From an uncultured Pelagibacteraceae bacterium (GTDB taxonomy: Bacteria; Pseudomonadota; Alphaproteobacteria; Pelagibacterales; Pelagibacteraceae), in NCBI GenBank assembly GCA_902567235.1, contig CACFLX010000010.1, positions 1 to 50,841 on the forward strand: a stretch of 50,841 bases of DNA, read 5' to 3'. The notes under the pieces were generated by a model. The model saw only the letters and a list, made by a program, of their open reading frames with translations, had not been told where the DNA came from and did no database searches. Positions 1-9,929 of this stretch are shown in pieces. The translations under genes and the position numbers were made by a program. Numbering within the stretch: position 1 is the stretch's first letter; each line of letters begins with the position of its first letter.

Positions 1-106
1 AAAATATACAAATTGATTTTTTCATAAAAAATTGACTAATAAAATTTATTATATTGTGAAAGTTTATTTTAACTTTATAAGGTTATCTATAAAAAAATAA
101 AATTAC

Positions 107-757
107 ATGTTTTTATCAATTAAAAAAGTTCCAAAAACATATTGGAGTTCAAGTAAACCATTTAATTTTAAGCCAAGATTTTCAACTTTATTTTTTTTAT
201 GTTTAGGCTTGTCGTTATTTGGTTTAGGAGAAGGTTTGTTAATTGTTTCCTTTACAGGGGCATCTCCTTGGAGTGTTCTAGCCCAAGGTATTTCCTTAAA
301 TGTAGATTTTTCTATAGGAACAATTACTTTGTTTGTGAGTATTGGGGTTTTACTATTATGGATACCTCTTAAACAAAAACCTGGAATTGGAACAATTCTT
401 AATGCTTTAATAATTGCTATAATGATTGATGTTTGTATTAAATTTGTTCCAACACCCGAAAATTATATTTCTCAAATTATATTAGCTGTTGTAGCTGTTC
501 TTACAGTTGGATTGGGAGGTGGAATTTATCTTGTTGCAAATTTAGGACCAGGACCAAGAGACGGCTTGATGATTGGGCTTCAGGAAATATCAAATTTACC
601 AATTGCTTTAGTTAGAGCATTTCTTGAAATATCTGTAGTCGCCGTTGGATGGTATTTAGGAGGAACTGTAGGAATTGGAACTCTGTTGTTTGCTTTTGGT
701 ATTGGACCGGCAGTAGCCTTAGGATTATTTTTAGTAGATAAGATTTTTAATAGATAA
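107..757 (+). CDS. YczE/YitT-like integral membrane protein
   Basis: This is a 216-aa, very hydrophobic protein with about five or six predicted membrane helices. Motifs match the YczE/YyaS/YitT-type family as I remember it: GASPWSVLAQG near residue 51, a P-L-K-Q-K-P-G-I-G-T stretch near residues 88-97, and LGPGPRDGL near 145. These recur as paired Gly/Pro-rich half-motifs, suggesting an internally duplicated fold. No substrate is established for this family; it is usually annotated as an uncharacterised membrane protein, and some members sit beside transporters. The gene stands alone: about 106 bp of AT-rich sequence precedes it and a strong hairpin follows the stop. No convincing Shine-Dalgarno precedes the ATG. 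Family assignment is fairly good; function is unknown. Confidence 0.8.
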   Translation: MFLSIKKVPKTYWSSSKPFNFKPRFSTLFFLCLGLSLFGLGEGLLIVSFTGASPWSVLAQGISLNVDFSIGTITLFVSIGVLLLWIPLKQKPGIGTILNALIIAIMIDVCIKFVPTPENYISQIILAVVAVLTVGLGGGIYLVANLGPGPRDGLMIGLQEISNLPIALVRAFLEISVVAVGWYLGGTVGIGTLLFAFGIGPAVALGLFLVDKIFNR

Positions 758-770
758 ATTATTAATAGTA

Positions 771-803
771 AAAAAAAAGGGCAGTAAAAACTGCCCTTTT
801 TAT
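771..803. terminator. Bidirectional intrinsic terminator between the YczE-like gene and groEL
   Basis: A 7-bp perfect stem (GGGCAGT / ACTGCCC, 779-785 with 790-796) with an AAAA loop is flanked by eight A on the left and five T on the right. It can therefore end transcription of the plus-strand membrane protein gene and of the minus-strand groES-groEL operon, which converge here. It is the clearest intrinsic terminator in the window. Confidence 0.88.
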
Positions 804-827
804 AATTTTTACTTCGAGTAAAAACGG

Positions 828-2498
<1,671 letters not shown>

Positions 2499-2503
2499 TT
2501 AAT

Positions 2504-2797
2504 TTATTTACTTGTTGAAATACCCATAATGTCTGACTCTTTCATTATGCTGTATTCTTTTCCATCAATTTTAACTTCAGTTCCTGACCATTTGCCAAAT
2601 AGAACCTTGTCCCCAACTTTAACATCCATTGGAATTATTTTTCCATCTTCAGTTTTTGCTCCACCACCAATAGCAACTACCTTGCCTTCTTGTGGTTTTT
2701 CTTGAGCTGTGTCCGGTATGATAATGCCTCCAGCAGTTTTTTCGCTGCTATCTAGGACTTCGATTAAAACTCTGTCGTGTAACGGTTTAAATTTCAT
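2504..2797 (-). CDS. groES: Co-chaperonin GroES (10 kDa)
   Basis: A 97-aa protein, the normal GroES length, which caps the GroEL ring. The N-terminal [16 protein letters not shown] and the mobile-loop segment [19 protein letters not shown] are typical, as is the [18 protein letters not shown] beta-strand region. It is the first gene of the groES-groEL operon. A good AGGAG ribosome site lies 6 bp before the ATG, one of the few strong Shine-Dalgarno sequences in this window, consistent with high expression. A probable RpoH-type promoter sits about 30-55 bp upstream. Confidence 0.99.
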   Translation of the reverse strand: MKFKPLHDRVLIEVLDSSEKTAGGIIIPDTAQEKPQEGKVVAIGGGAKTEDGKIIPMDVKVGDKVLFGKWSGTEVKIDGKEYSIMKESDIMGISTSK

Positions 2798-2824
2798 ATA
2801 AAACTCCTATAAATATGAGGGTTC

Positions 2825-2853
2825 ATATAGCTATGAGTCCATTTTATTTCAAG
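2825..2853 (-). promoter_or_regulatory. Probable heat-shock sigma-32 (RpoH) promoter of groES-groEL
   Basis: Read on the minus strand, a CTTGAAA box (right end) is followed 14-15 bp later by GCTATAT. This resembles the alphaproteobacterial RpoH pattern CTTG-N17/18-CYTATNT, with one mismatch in the -10. The predicted start falls around 2815-2820, giving a short leader with an AGGAG ribosome site. No CIRCE inverted repeat (the HrcA operator) is visible. The match is by eye. Confidence 0.6.
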
Positions 2854-2921
2854 AAGCTTTATAAAAATTATAACCCTAAAAAAACCAAGAAATATGCTTA
2901 TTTTTAAGTTATATCTGAAAA

Positions 2922-3740
2922 ATGACCAAAAACTTGGATGATATAGGACTAAAATCTGTTGTGGATCATTTCGACTTGTTCTTTGTAGACTTATGGGGCG
3001 TTGTACATAATGGAATTGAGCTTTACAAAGACTCTATCGATGCTTTAGAAAAATTATTAGAGAAAAATAAAGATCTAGTATTACTCACCAATGCTCCTAG
3101 ACCAAACAGTGATGTAAAAAATTTTTTAAAAAAAATGGGATTAGATCAAAAATATTATTCAAAAGTATACACATCTGGGGAAGCAGCATTAAATTATTTA
3201 AGCTTAAACTTAAAAGACAAACCCTTTTTTCACATTGGGCCACCTAGAGATTTTGGATTATTTAATAATTTTAAAAAAAATAAAATACAAAAAATTAGTG
3301 AAGCCAAATATTTACTTTGCACTGGTTTATTCGATGAGTATGACAAAGAATTGTCATACTACAAAATACTGCTAAAGAATGAGACAGATAAGATTATGAT
3401 TTGTACTAATCCAGATTTAATTGTCGATAGAGGACAAGAAAGAGAATTTTGCGCAGGATCAGTCGCAAAAGTCTTTGAAGAGATAGGAGGAACAGCGGAA
3501 TATTTTGGCAAACCTTACCCAAAAGTTTATAATCTTGCAGCAAAAATAAATAATAAGAAAGTTTTTTGTATAGGAGATAATTTAAATACAGACATCAAAG
3601 GAGCAAACAATCAAAACTTTGCTAGCTTGTTAATTACAAATGGAATTCATAGACAAGAATTAGAAAATGAAAATTTTGAAAAAATTATGAAAAAATATAA
3701 TACTAAGGTTGATTATACACAATCAAAATTAAAATGGTAA
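2922..3740 (+). CDS. HAD-superfamily hydrolase, class IIA-like (TIGR01459 type)
   Basis: A 272-aa soluble protein with HAD phosphatase motifs: FFVDLWGVVHNG (motif I, nucleophile Asp near residue 23), LLTNAPRP (motif II, near 75-82), GKPYPKVY (motif III Lys, near 197-204) and FCIGDNLNTDIKGANN (motif IV acidic pair, near 215-230). This arrangement fits the NagD/class IIA-like subgroup often labelled TIGR01459 in alphaproteobacteria. The substrate is unknown; a small phosphorylated metabolite is likely. It heads a plus-strand run, and its stop overlaps the ribF start by 7 bp. The pairing with ribF is suggestive, because HAD phosphatases are known to dephosphorylate a riboflavin precursor in other organisms, but nothing here proves that role. 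Confidence 0.88.
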   Translation: MTKNLDDIGLKSVVDHFDLFFVDLWGVVHNGIELYKDSIDALEKLLEKNKDLVLLTNAPRPNSDVKNFLKKMGLDQKYYSKVYTSGEAALNYLSLNLKDKPFFHIGPPRDFGLFNNFKKNKIQKISEAKYLLCTGLFDEYDKELSYYKILLKNETDKIMICTNPDLIVDRGQEREFCAGSVAKVFEEIGGTAEYFGKPYPKVYNLAAKINNKKVFCIGDNLNTDIKGANNQNFASLLITNGIHRQELENENFEKIMKKYNTKVDYTQSKLKW

Positions 3741-4666
3741 AAAAATTGAATTTATATAAAAATTTTTCTATTTCCAAAAATCATAAAAATTCAATTTTAT
3801 TAATTGGTAATTTTGATGGTTTGCATATCGGACATCAAAAGCTATTTAATTTTGCAAAAAAATATAAGAAAAAATTTAAAAAAAAAATTGGTGTATTAAC
3901 TTTTGACCCTATTCCAAAAATGTTTTTTAATAAAAAATTAAAAAACTTTAAAATATCGAGTCTAAATCAAAAAATAAACTGTTTTAAGAAATTTAAAATA
4001 GATTTTGTTGTAATTAAAAAGTTTGATAAAAAATTTTCAAAAATGAATTACATAAAATTTATAGACAGTGTTTTATTTAAGAAACTCAGACCAAAATATA
4101 TATTTGTTAGTAATAATTTTAGGTTTGGAAATAAAAGAGAAGGAAATGTTAATAAACTAAAATTTTTTGAAAAAAAATATAATTTTAAAATAATTAATCC
4201 AAAACCACTAAAGAAAAAAACTAAAATTATTTCATCTACATTGATTAGAAAATTAATAGCTAATGGAAAAATTAATATTGTTAATAAATATTTAGATCGA
4301 AATTGGTCTATAGACGGAAAAGTAAGTGTAGGAAGAAAAATGGGTCGAAAAATTGGATTCCCAACATGCAATATTAAACTAAATGATTATGTTATTGCAA
4401 AACCTGGAGTATATGCAGTGAATATTTTAATTAATAAAAATAAAAAATTATTAAGAGGCATTGCAAATTTAGGTTATAGGCCAACTTTTAATCAAAAAGA
4501 AATACTTTTAGAGGTTCACATATTTAATTTCTCAAGGAATCTTTATAATAAGCACTTAACTATTGAGTTCATAGACTTTATAAGAAAAGAAAAGAAATTT
4601 AAAAATATAAACCAATTAAAAAAACAAATTAATTTAGACATCAGAAAAGCAAAAAAATTAAACTAA
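3734..4666 (+). CDS. ribF: Bifunctional riboflavin kinase / FMN adenylyltransferase
   Basis: A 310-aa protein, normal RibF length. It phosphorylates riboflavin to FMN and adenylylates FMN to FAD. The N-terminal nucleotidyltransferase half carries GNFDGLHIGHQKL (about residues 25-37, the HxGH site) and a STLIRKLI segment near residues 168-175. The C-terminal flavokinase half (from about residue 190) carries GRKMGRKIGFPTCNI. It overlaps the HAD gene by 7 bp and is followed 4 bp later by ileS. Adjacency of ribF and ileS is common in proteobacteria. Composition is extremely Lys/Asn-rich, like many genes here, reflecting AT pressure. Confidence 0.97.
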   Translation: MVKKLNLYKNFSISKNHKNSILLIGNFDGLHIGHQKLFNFAKKYKKKFKKKIGVLTFDPIPKMFFNKKLKNFKISSLNQKINCFKKFKIDFVVIKKFDKKFSKMNYIKFIDSVLFKKLRPKYIFVSNNFRFGNKREGNVNKLKFFEKKYNFKIINPKPLKKKTKIISSTLIRKLIANGKINIVNKYLDRNWSIDGKVSVGRKMGRKIGFPTCNIKLNDYVIAKPGVYAVNILINKNKKLLRGIANLGYRPTFNQKEILLEVHIFNFSRNLYNKHLTIEFIDFIRKEKKFKNINQLKKQINLDIRKAKKLN

Positions 4667-4670
4667 AATA

Positions 4671-7409
4671 ATGAGCAAAAGCAATATCAATCTACCCAAA
4701 ACTGCTTTTTCAATGAAAGCAAATTTACAAAATAAAGAACCTGGAATAATTGATTATTGGGATAAAATTGATTTATACAAAAAGTTAAGATCTTCAAGCA
4801 AAGGAAAAACAAAATTTGTTCTTCATGATGGTCCCCCATATGCAAATGGAGATATACACATGGGAACAGCACTTAATAAAATTCTTAAAGATATAATAGT
4901 AAAATTTCATCAAATGAAAGGAGAAGATTCTGTTTATGTGCCAGGTTGGGATTGTCATGGTTTACCGATTGAATGGAAAATTGAAGAACAATATAAAAAA
5001 AACAAAAAAAATAAAAATGAAGTCCCGATCAATGAATTCAGAAAAGAGTGTAGAGATTTCGCAAAGAAATGGATTGAGGTACATAAAAAGCAATTTCAAA
5101 GACTTGGAGTAGTGGGTGACTGGGAAAATTATTACTCTACAATGAGCTTTGATGCTGAAGCCCAAATAGTTAGAGAGCTTGGTAAATTTTTAAAAGAAGG
5201 AAGTCTTTATAGAGGTTACAAACCTGTTCTTTGGTCCACAGTAGAAAAGACAGCATTGGCAGATGCAGAAGTTGAATACATGGATCATAAGTCTGATACA
5301 ATTTATGCAGCTTTTAATATTAAAAAATCAAAAAATGAAAAACTTTTGAATACACAAATTATAATTTGGACTACAACTCCATGGACTATACCGGCTAATA
5401 GAGCTTTGGCTTACAATGAAAATTTAAAATATGTAATTATTAAAATAGAAGATCAATCAGATTTTAAAGATAAACAAATAATAGTAGCAGAAGACTTGTT
5501 AAAATCTTTAATAGAGGGTTGTAATATCAAAAAGTTTACAAAAGTTTTAACCTTATCAGGAAAAGAATTCGAAGGAACAATATGCAGCCATCCATTTTCA
5601 AAAATTGGATTTGACCATGATATTCCAATGTTAAGTGCAAATTTTGTTACGACAGAACAAGGTTCAGGTATTGTCCATTGTGCACCTAGCCATGGTCCTG
5701 ATGATTTTAATTTGTGTTTAAAAAATAATATAAAAGCTGAAGAAACTGTAGATGATGATGGGAAATATACAAAACATGTTCCAACTTTTGAAGGTATACA
5801 TATTTTTAAGGCTAACAAAATAGTTATAGAAAAACTAAAAGAACAAAAAAATTTATTATCTAGCGGGGAATTAATTCATTCTTATCCTCATTCTTGGCGT
5901 TCAAAAGCACCCTTGGTTCATAGAGCAACACCCCAATGGTTTATTTCGATGGAAAGCCATGGTTTGAGAAAGAAAGCTTTAAAATCTATAGATGAAACTA
6001 ATTTTTATCCAAATAAAGGAAAAGAAAGACTAAGATCGATGATTGAATTGAGGCCTGATTGGTGCGTTTCAAGACAAAGGGTATGGGGAGTTCCAATTCC
6101 TGTTTTTATGTCAAAAAAAACAAATGAAGTTTTAGTTGATGATGAAGTTAATGAAAATATTGCAAATATATTTGAGAAAGAGGGGGCCGACTGTTGGTTT
6201 GAGGGAGATGCTCAAAGGTTTTTAGGAAAAAAATATAAAATTAAGGATTATGAAAAAATGACTGATATTGTTGAAGTTTGGTTTGATAGCGGCTCTACTC
6301 ATGCCTATGTTCTTGAAAAAAGAGAAGATTTAAAATGGCCTGCTTCTATGTATCTTGAGGGTTCAGATCAACACAGAGGGTGGTTTCACTCATCATTATT
6401 AGAGTCTTGTGGAACACGAGGTAGGGCACCGTTTGAATCTATATTGTCCCACGGATTTGTTGTTGATGGAAAAGGTTTAAAAATGTCAAAATCTCTTGGA
6501 AATATAATTGCACCAGAAGATATTTTAAAAAAGTATGGAGCTGATATTTTAAGAATTTGGGTTGGGGCCTCTGATTATGCTGAAGATTTGAGAATAGATT
6601 ATTCAATTTTAGAACAGCATGCAGAATCTTACAGAAAAATTAGAAACACTTTTAGATATATCCTTGGAAATTTAAATGATAAATTTGAAAAAGTTGATTT
6701 TGAAAAAGTTAATATAAATAATTTTCCTGAGTTAGAAAAATATATGTTGCATAAAATTTATAATCTTAATATTTTATTTGAAAAGAATTTTGAAAAATAT
6801 AATTTTCATTCTATATATAAGGAAATAATAAATTTTTGTACATCTGATTTGTCAGCTTTTTATTTCGATATTAGAAAAGACACCTTATATTGCGATTCTC
6901 TTGAGAGCAAAAAAAGACTTTCAACTATAAAGTTTTTAAATATTATTCTTGAAATATTGTTAAAATGGTTTGCACCAGTGCTATCATTTACAACTGAAGA
7001 AATTTATTCACTTCTAAATATTAAGGAAAAAGGAAGTATTCATCTAGAAAAATTTCCAGCAATTCCATCAAACTGGAACAATCCAAATTTAAATAACAAA
7101 TGGAAAGAACTTATAAAAATAAGAGATAAATGTAATAGCAGTATAGAGTTAAAAAGAGCATCAAAAGAAATTGGTTCGAGTTTAGAAGCAAATTTAAAAA
7201 TACTTTTAAACGATAAACTAATTAAATTATCTAAAGAAACTGATTTTTCTGAACTATGTATTACATCAGGAGCAGATGTAGATAAAATTAAAGAAGATGA
7301 TGGTGAAGAAATTATTGTTGAGACAAATAAAGCTGAGGGTGAAAAATGCAGCATTTGTTGGAAAATTAAGAAAGATAAGTGTGAAAGACATGGATGCGTA
7401 ATAAAATAA
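4671..7409 (+). CDS. ileS: Isoleucyl-tRNA synthetase
   Basis: A 912-aa class I synthetase that charges tRNA-Ile. The active-site signature appears as HMGT (residues 63-66, inside GPPYANGDIHMGTALNK) rather than the textbook HIGH. The second signature KMSKS is intact (about 604-608). The editing-domain marker TTPWTIPANRAL lies near 235-246. The C-terminal zinc-binding module is present in the last 20 residues as two cysteine pairs (CSIC and CERHGC). Length and domain order are normal for a bacterial IleS. It lies between ribF and lspA, an order conserved in many proteobacteria. Confidence 0.99.
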   Translation: MSKSNINLPKTAFSMKANLQNKEPGIIDYWDKIDLYKKLRSSSKGKTKFVLHDGPPYANGDIHMGTALNKILKDIIVKFHQMKGEDSVYVPGWDCHGLPIEWKIEEQYKKNKKNKNEVPINEFRKECRDFAKKWIEVHKKQFQRLGVVGDWENYYSTMSFDAEAQIVRELGKFLKEGSLYRGYKPVLWSTVEKTALADAEVEYMDHKSDTIYAAFNIKKSKNEKLLNTQIIIWTTTPWTIPANRALAYNENLKYVIIKIEDQSDFKDKQIIVAEDLLKSLIEGCNIKKFTKVLTLSGKEFEGTICSHPFSKIGFDHDIPMLSANFVTTEQGSGIVHCAPSHGPDDFNLCLKNNIKAEETVDDDGKYTKHVPTFEGIHIFKANKIVIEKLKEQKNLLSSGELIHSYPHSWRSKAPLVHRATPQWFISMESHGLRKKALKSIDETNFYPNKGKERLRSMIELRPDWCVSRQRVWGVPIPVFMSKKTNEVLVDDEVNENIANIFEKEGADCWFEGDAQRFLGKKYKIKDYEKMTDIVEVWFDSGSTHAYVLEKREDLKWPASMYLEGSDQHRGWFHSSLLESCGTRGRAPFESILSHGFVVDGKGLKMSKSLGNIIAPEDILKKYGADILRIWVGASDYAEDLRIDYSILEQHAESYRKIRNTFRYILGNLNDKFEKVDFEKVNINNFPELEKYMLHKIYNLNILFEKNFEKYNFHSIYKEIINFCTSDLSAFYFDIRKDTLYCDSLESKKRLSTIKFLNIILEILLKWFAPVLSFTTEEIYSLLNIKEKGSIHLEKFPAIPSNWNNPNLNNKWKELIKIRDKCNSSIELKRASKEIGSSLEANLKILLNDKLIKLSKETDFSELCITSGADVDKIKEDDGEEIIVETNKAEGEKCSICWKIKKDKCERHGCVIK

Positions 7410-7412
7410 TTA

Positions 7413-7907
7413 ATGAATAAATTATTTTTTAAAAAAACTTTTATATATTTTGGAATTGTTTTAATTATTTTTTTATTAGATAGATTTTCAAAGTTATATA
7501 TTTTATCAATTTTAGAAAACTCAGGTGATGTAGATATATATATAAATTCTTATATAAATTTTATTTTGGTTTGGAATAGTGGCATAGGATTTGGTCTACT
7601 ATCTTTTGATGACTCTCTAATTTATAATCTAATAACTATTTTAATTGTTTTAATAAATTTGATAATTGTATATTTAATAATTAAGTCAAAAGATATCAGA
7701 TCTTATTTTTTTTTAATAATTTTAGGTGGATCTTTGGGAAATTTATTTGATCGTATTTATTACTCAGCTGTTCTTGATTTCATTGATATCAGCTATAAAG
7801 GTTACCATTGGTTTATCTTTAATGTTGCAGATATATTTATATCTGTAGGAATAATTTGTCTTATTTTTGCTGAATTATTGAATTATAAGAAGAATAATGA
7901 AATTTAA
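7413..7907 (+). CDS. lspA: Lipoprotein signal peptidase (signal peptidase II)
   Basis: A 164-aa inner-membrane aspartyl protease with four predicted helices, which removes signal peptides from prolipoproteins. Family motifs are visible: NSGIGFGLL (about 49-57), GGSLGNLFDRIYYSAVLDFID with the first catalytic Asp, and FNVADIFISVG with the second. It starts 3 bp after ileS and overlaps by 11 bp the next gene, which itself encodes a lipoprotein, a plausible client. Confidence 0.97.
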   Translation: MNKLFFKKTFIYFGIVLIIFLLDRFSKLYILSILENSGDVDIYINSYINFILVWNSGIGFGLLSFDDSLIYNLITILIVLINLIIVYLIIKSKDIRSYFFLIILGGSLGNLFDRIYYSAVLDFIDISYKGYHWFIFNVADIFISVGIICLIFAELLNYKKNNEI

Positions 7908-8211
7908 AAAAGTAATTATTTTAATACTGTCATTGATTTTTTTATATTCTTGTGGATTAGAGGGTGCCCTACAAGGAAAGAAAAGATCAGAAAATAGCGA
8001 TGAATTTTTAGTTGAGAAGAAAAATCCATTAACTAAACCGCCAGATATAGATGAGTTACCAGTTCCTCTTGATCAAGAAGAAAATGAAAAAAGTGAAACA
8101 GTCGATATAAAAAAAGTATTAGAAATTGGTGATACAAAAAATACAACAACAATTAGTGATGGAGATCAAAAAAGTTTAGAACAATCTGTATTAGAAAAAA
8201 TAAATAACTAA
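7897..8211 (+). CDS. BamF-like outer-membrane lipoprotein (DUF3035 type)
   Basis: A 104-aa protein that begins with a lipoprotein signal: a Lys-rich start, a hydrophobic core and a lipobox LFLYSC with Cys near residue 19. The mature part carries DEFLVEKKNPLTKPPD followed by LPVP. As I recall, an aromatic/PL/PPD/LP.P pattern like this marks the alphaproteobacterial DUF3035/BamF family, a lipoprotein associated with the outer-membrane beta-barrel assembly machine. The rest is acidic and low in complexity. The start overlaps lspA by 11 bp. Assignment rests on the short motif, so it is moderate. Confidence 0.7.
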   Translation: MKFKKVIILILSLIFLYSCGLEGALQGKKRSENSDEFLVEKKNPLTKPPDIDELPVPLDQEENEKSETVDIKKVLEIGDTKNTTTISDGDQKSLEQSVLEKINN

Positions 8212-8213
8212 TA

Positions 8214-9368
8214 ATGTTAACTTCTAATATTAAATTTAAAAATTTTAAAAATATTAAATCCAAAAAAATTAAAAATTTTAAAAAAGAAAAATGGTTTAAT
8301 GAAATTAAATTATTAAGATCATTAAAAAAAAACTACAAATATAGCTATTCAAAAAATCAAATTAATAAATTAAAAAAAGCAAAAAATTATAGATTAATTG
8401 GAATGGGAGGATCAACTTTAGGAGCTGAGACTATATATCAATTTTTAAAACATAAGATAAAAAAAAAATTTATATTTATTAATAATTTAAATCCACAAAT
8501 AAAAGATGAGCAAAAAAAAATAAAAGCAACAAATATTATCATATCTAAATCTGGAAATACTCTTGAGACAATAGCAAACTCAAACTTATTAATAAAAGGT
8601 AGTAAAAATATTTTTATTACTGAAGATAAAAAAAGTTATTTAAGTGAACTTGCCAATATATTGAAAGCTGAAATTATAGAACATAAAAATTATATTGGAG
8701 GTCGATATTCTGTTTTGTCTGAAGTGGGAATGTTGCCTGCAGAAATTATGGGTTTAAATGAAAAAAAATTTAAAAGATTTAATTATTTAATAAATAACAA
8801 TAATTTTTTAAACGGATTGATAAAAAATGTTAGTGCAATTTTAAAGTTTGTAAAAGAAAAAAAATTTAATTCGATAATTTTGAACTATGATAAAAATTCA
8901 GAAAATTTATTTAAATGGTATCAGCAATTGGTAGCAGAAAGTTTAGGAAAAAAATCTAGAGGTATTCTTCCTGTAATATCAACTATGCCAAAAGATAATC
9001 ACAGCTTATTACAATTATATTTAGATGGACCAAAAAATAATTTTTTTACTTTCTTTTCAACTTTAGATTCAAATTCTGATAAAATAAATAATAAATGGTT
9101 AAATAAGAATCAAAATTATCTTAGAAACAAATCTTTCTCTAAAATTATTAATGCTCAAAAAAATGCAACTGAAAAAGTTTTTTATAAAAAAAAACTACCC
9201 TTTAGATCTTTTGAAATAAAAAATAAAAATGAGGAGGTCCTTGGAGAGCTATTTTGTTTCTTTATATTAGAAACAATTTTATTAGGAAGAGCATTAAAGG
9301 TTAATCCATTTGATCAACCATCTGTCGAGATTATAAAAAAAGAAACGAAGAAAATATTATTTAATTAA
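8214..9368 (+). CDS. pgi: Glucose-6-phosphate isomerase, short form
   Basis: A 384-aa protein, clearly shorter than the roughly 445-550 aa usual for this family. It interconverts glucose-6-phosphate and fructose-6-phosphate. Hallmarks are present: GMGGSTLGAE (about 64-73), ISKSGNTLET for the sugar-phosphate-binding SIS-type site, GGRYSVLSEVG, a QLVAESLGK segment carrying the expected catalytic Glu, and the C-terminal NPFDQPSVE. It begins 2 bp after the lipoprotein gene, so it is probably the last member of the ribF-ileS-lspA run. Its 3' end overlaps convergent rsmD by 12 bp. Confidence 0.93.
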   Translation: MLTSNIKFKNFKNIKSKKIKNFKKEKWFNEIKLLRSLKKNYKYSYSKNQINKLKKAKNYRLIGMGGSTLGAETIYQFLKHKIKKKFIFINNLNPQIKDEQKKIKATNIIISKSGNTLETIANSNLLIKGSKNIFITEDKKSYLSELANILKAEIIEHKNYIGGRYSVLSEVGMLPAEIMGLNEKKFKRFNYLINNNNFLNGLIKNVSAILKFVKEKKFNSIILNYDKNSENLFKWYQQLVAESLGKKSRGILPVISTMPKDNHSLLQLYLDGPKNNFFTFFSTLDSNSDKINNKWLNKNQNYLRNKSFSKIINAQKNATEKVFYKKKLPFRSFEIKNKNEEVLGELFCFFILETILLGRALKVNPFDQPSVEIIKKETKKILFN

Positions 9369-9929
9369 TTTTTTTAAAAATATTATTTTTGAAATTCCAT
9401 ACTTAGCAAATCTATTTACAACAAGCTCATTTCCAAAATCATCTTTTGTTTTTATGTGACGATGTAATACAACTAGCCCTGTTTCTTTTAATAATTTAAA
9501 TTTTGTTATATTTTCCAAAATTGTTTTTATATTCTCTTCTTTATATGGGGGATCTAAAAAGATTAAATCTAGCTTTAAGTTTTTTAATTCTTTGTTCTTA
9601 AAAAAGTTAAAGGCATTTTCATTTAATACTTTTGCTTTATTTTCACATTTCAATTTTTTTATATTTTTATTTAGTATTTCTATCGATTGATCATAATTCT
9701 CAACGAAATAAACTTTTCCAGCACCTCTTGATATGCACTCTAAGCCAAAAGATCCAGTTCCTGAAAATAAATCAAGAACTAACGAATTATTTAAATTTAT
9801 TTTTGAATCTTTAGAATATTCAAGAATGTTTAAAATAGATTCTTTTACTAGATCCTTAAGAGGTCTTGTATTTTTGTCAAAAGCTTCAAAAATTTTAGTG
9901 CCTTTGAAAGATCCACTTATAATTCTCAT
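9357..9929 (-). CDS. rsmD: 16S rRNA (guanine-966-N2)-methyltransferase RsmD
   Basis: A 190-aa SAM-dependent methyltransferase that modifies G966 in 16S rRNA. Markers are the N-terminal MRIISGSFKGTKI, the RPLKDLVKESILNIL segment, the SAM-binding loop DLFSGTGSFGLECISRGA and the catalytic FLDPPY. The length is normal. It lies directly after purD on the minus strand with a 4-bp overlap, so the two are probably co-transcribed. Its 3' end overlaps convergent pgi by 12 bp. Confidence 0.96.
   Translation of the reverse strand: MRIISGSFKGTKIFEAFDKNTRPLKDLVKESILNILEYSKDSKINLNNSLVLDLFSGTGSFGLECISRGAGKVYFVENYDQSIEILNKNIKKLKCENKAKVLNENAFNFFKNKELKNLKLDLIFLDPPYKEENIKTILENITKFKLLKETGLVVLHRHIKTKDDFGNELVVNRFAKYGISKIIFLKKLIK

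Noticed and set aside
1-106. Promoter (TTGACT box near 32) for the first gene
   Set aside because: No -10 lies at a proper distance; A/T runs give many weak matches. Nothing else is visible in these 106 bp.
2798-2921. CIRCE operator before groES
   Set aside because: No TTAGCACTC-N9-GAGTGCTAA-type inverted repeat; the RpoH-like boxes explain regulation better.
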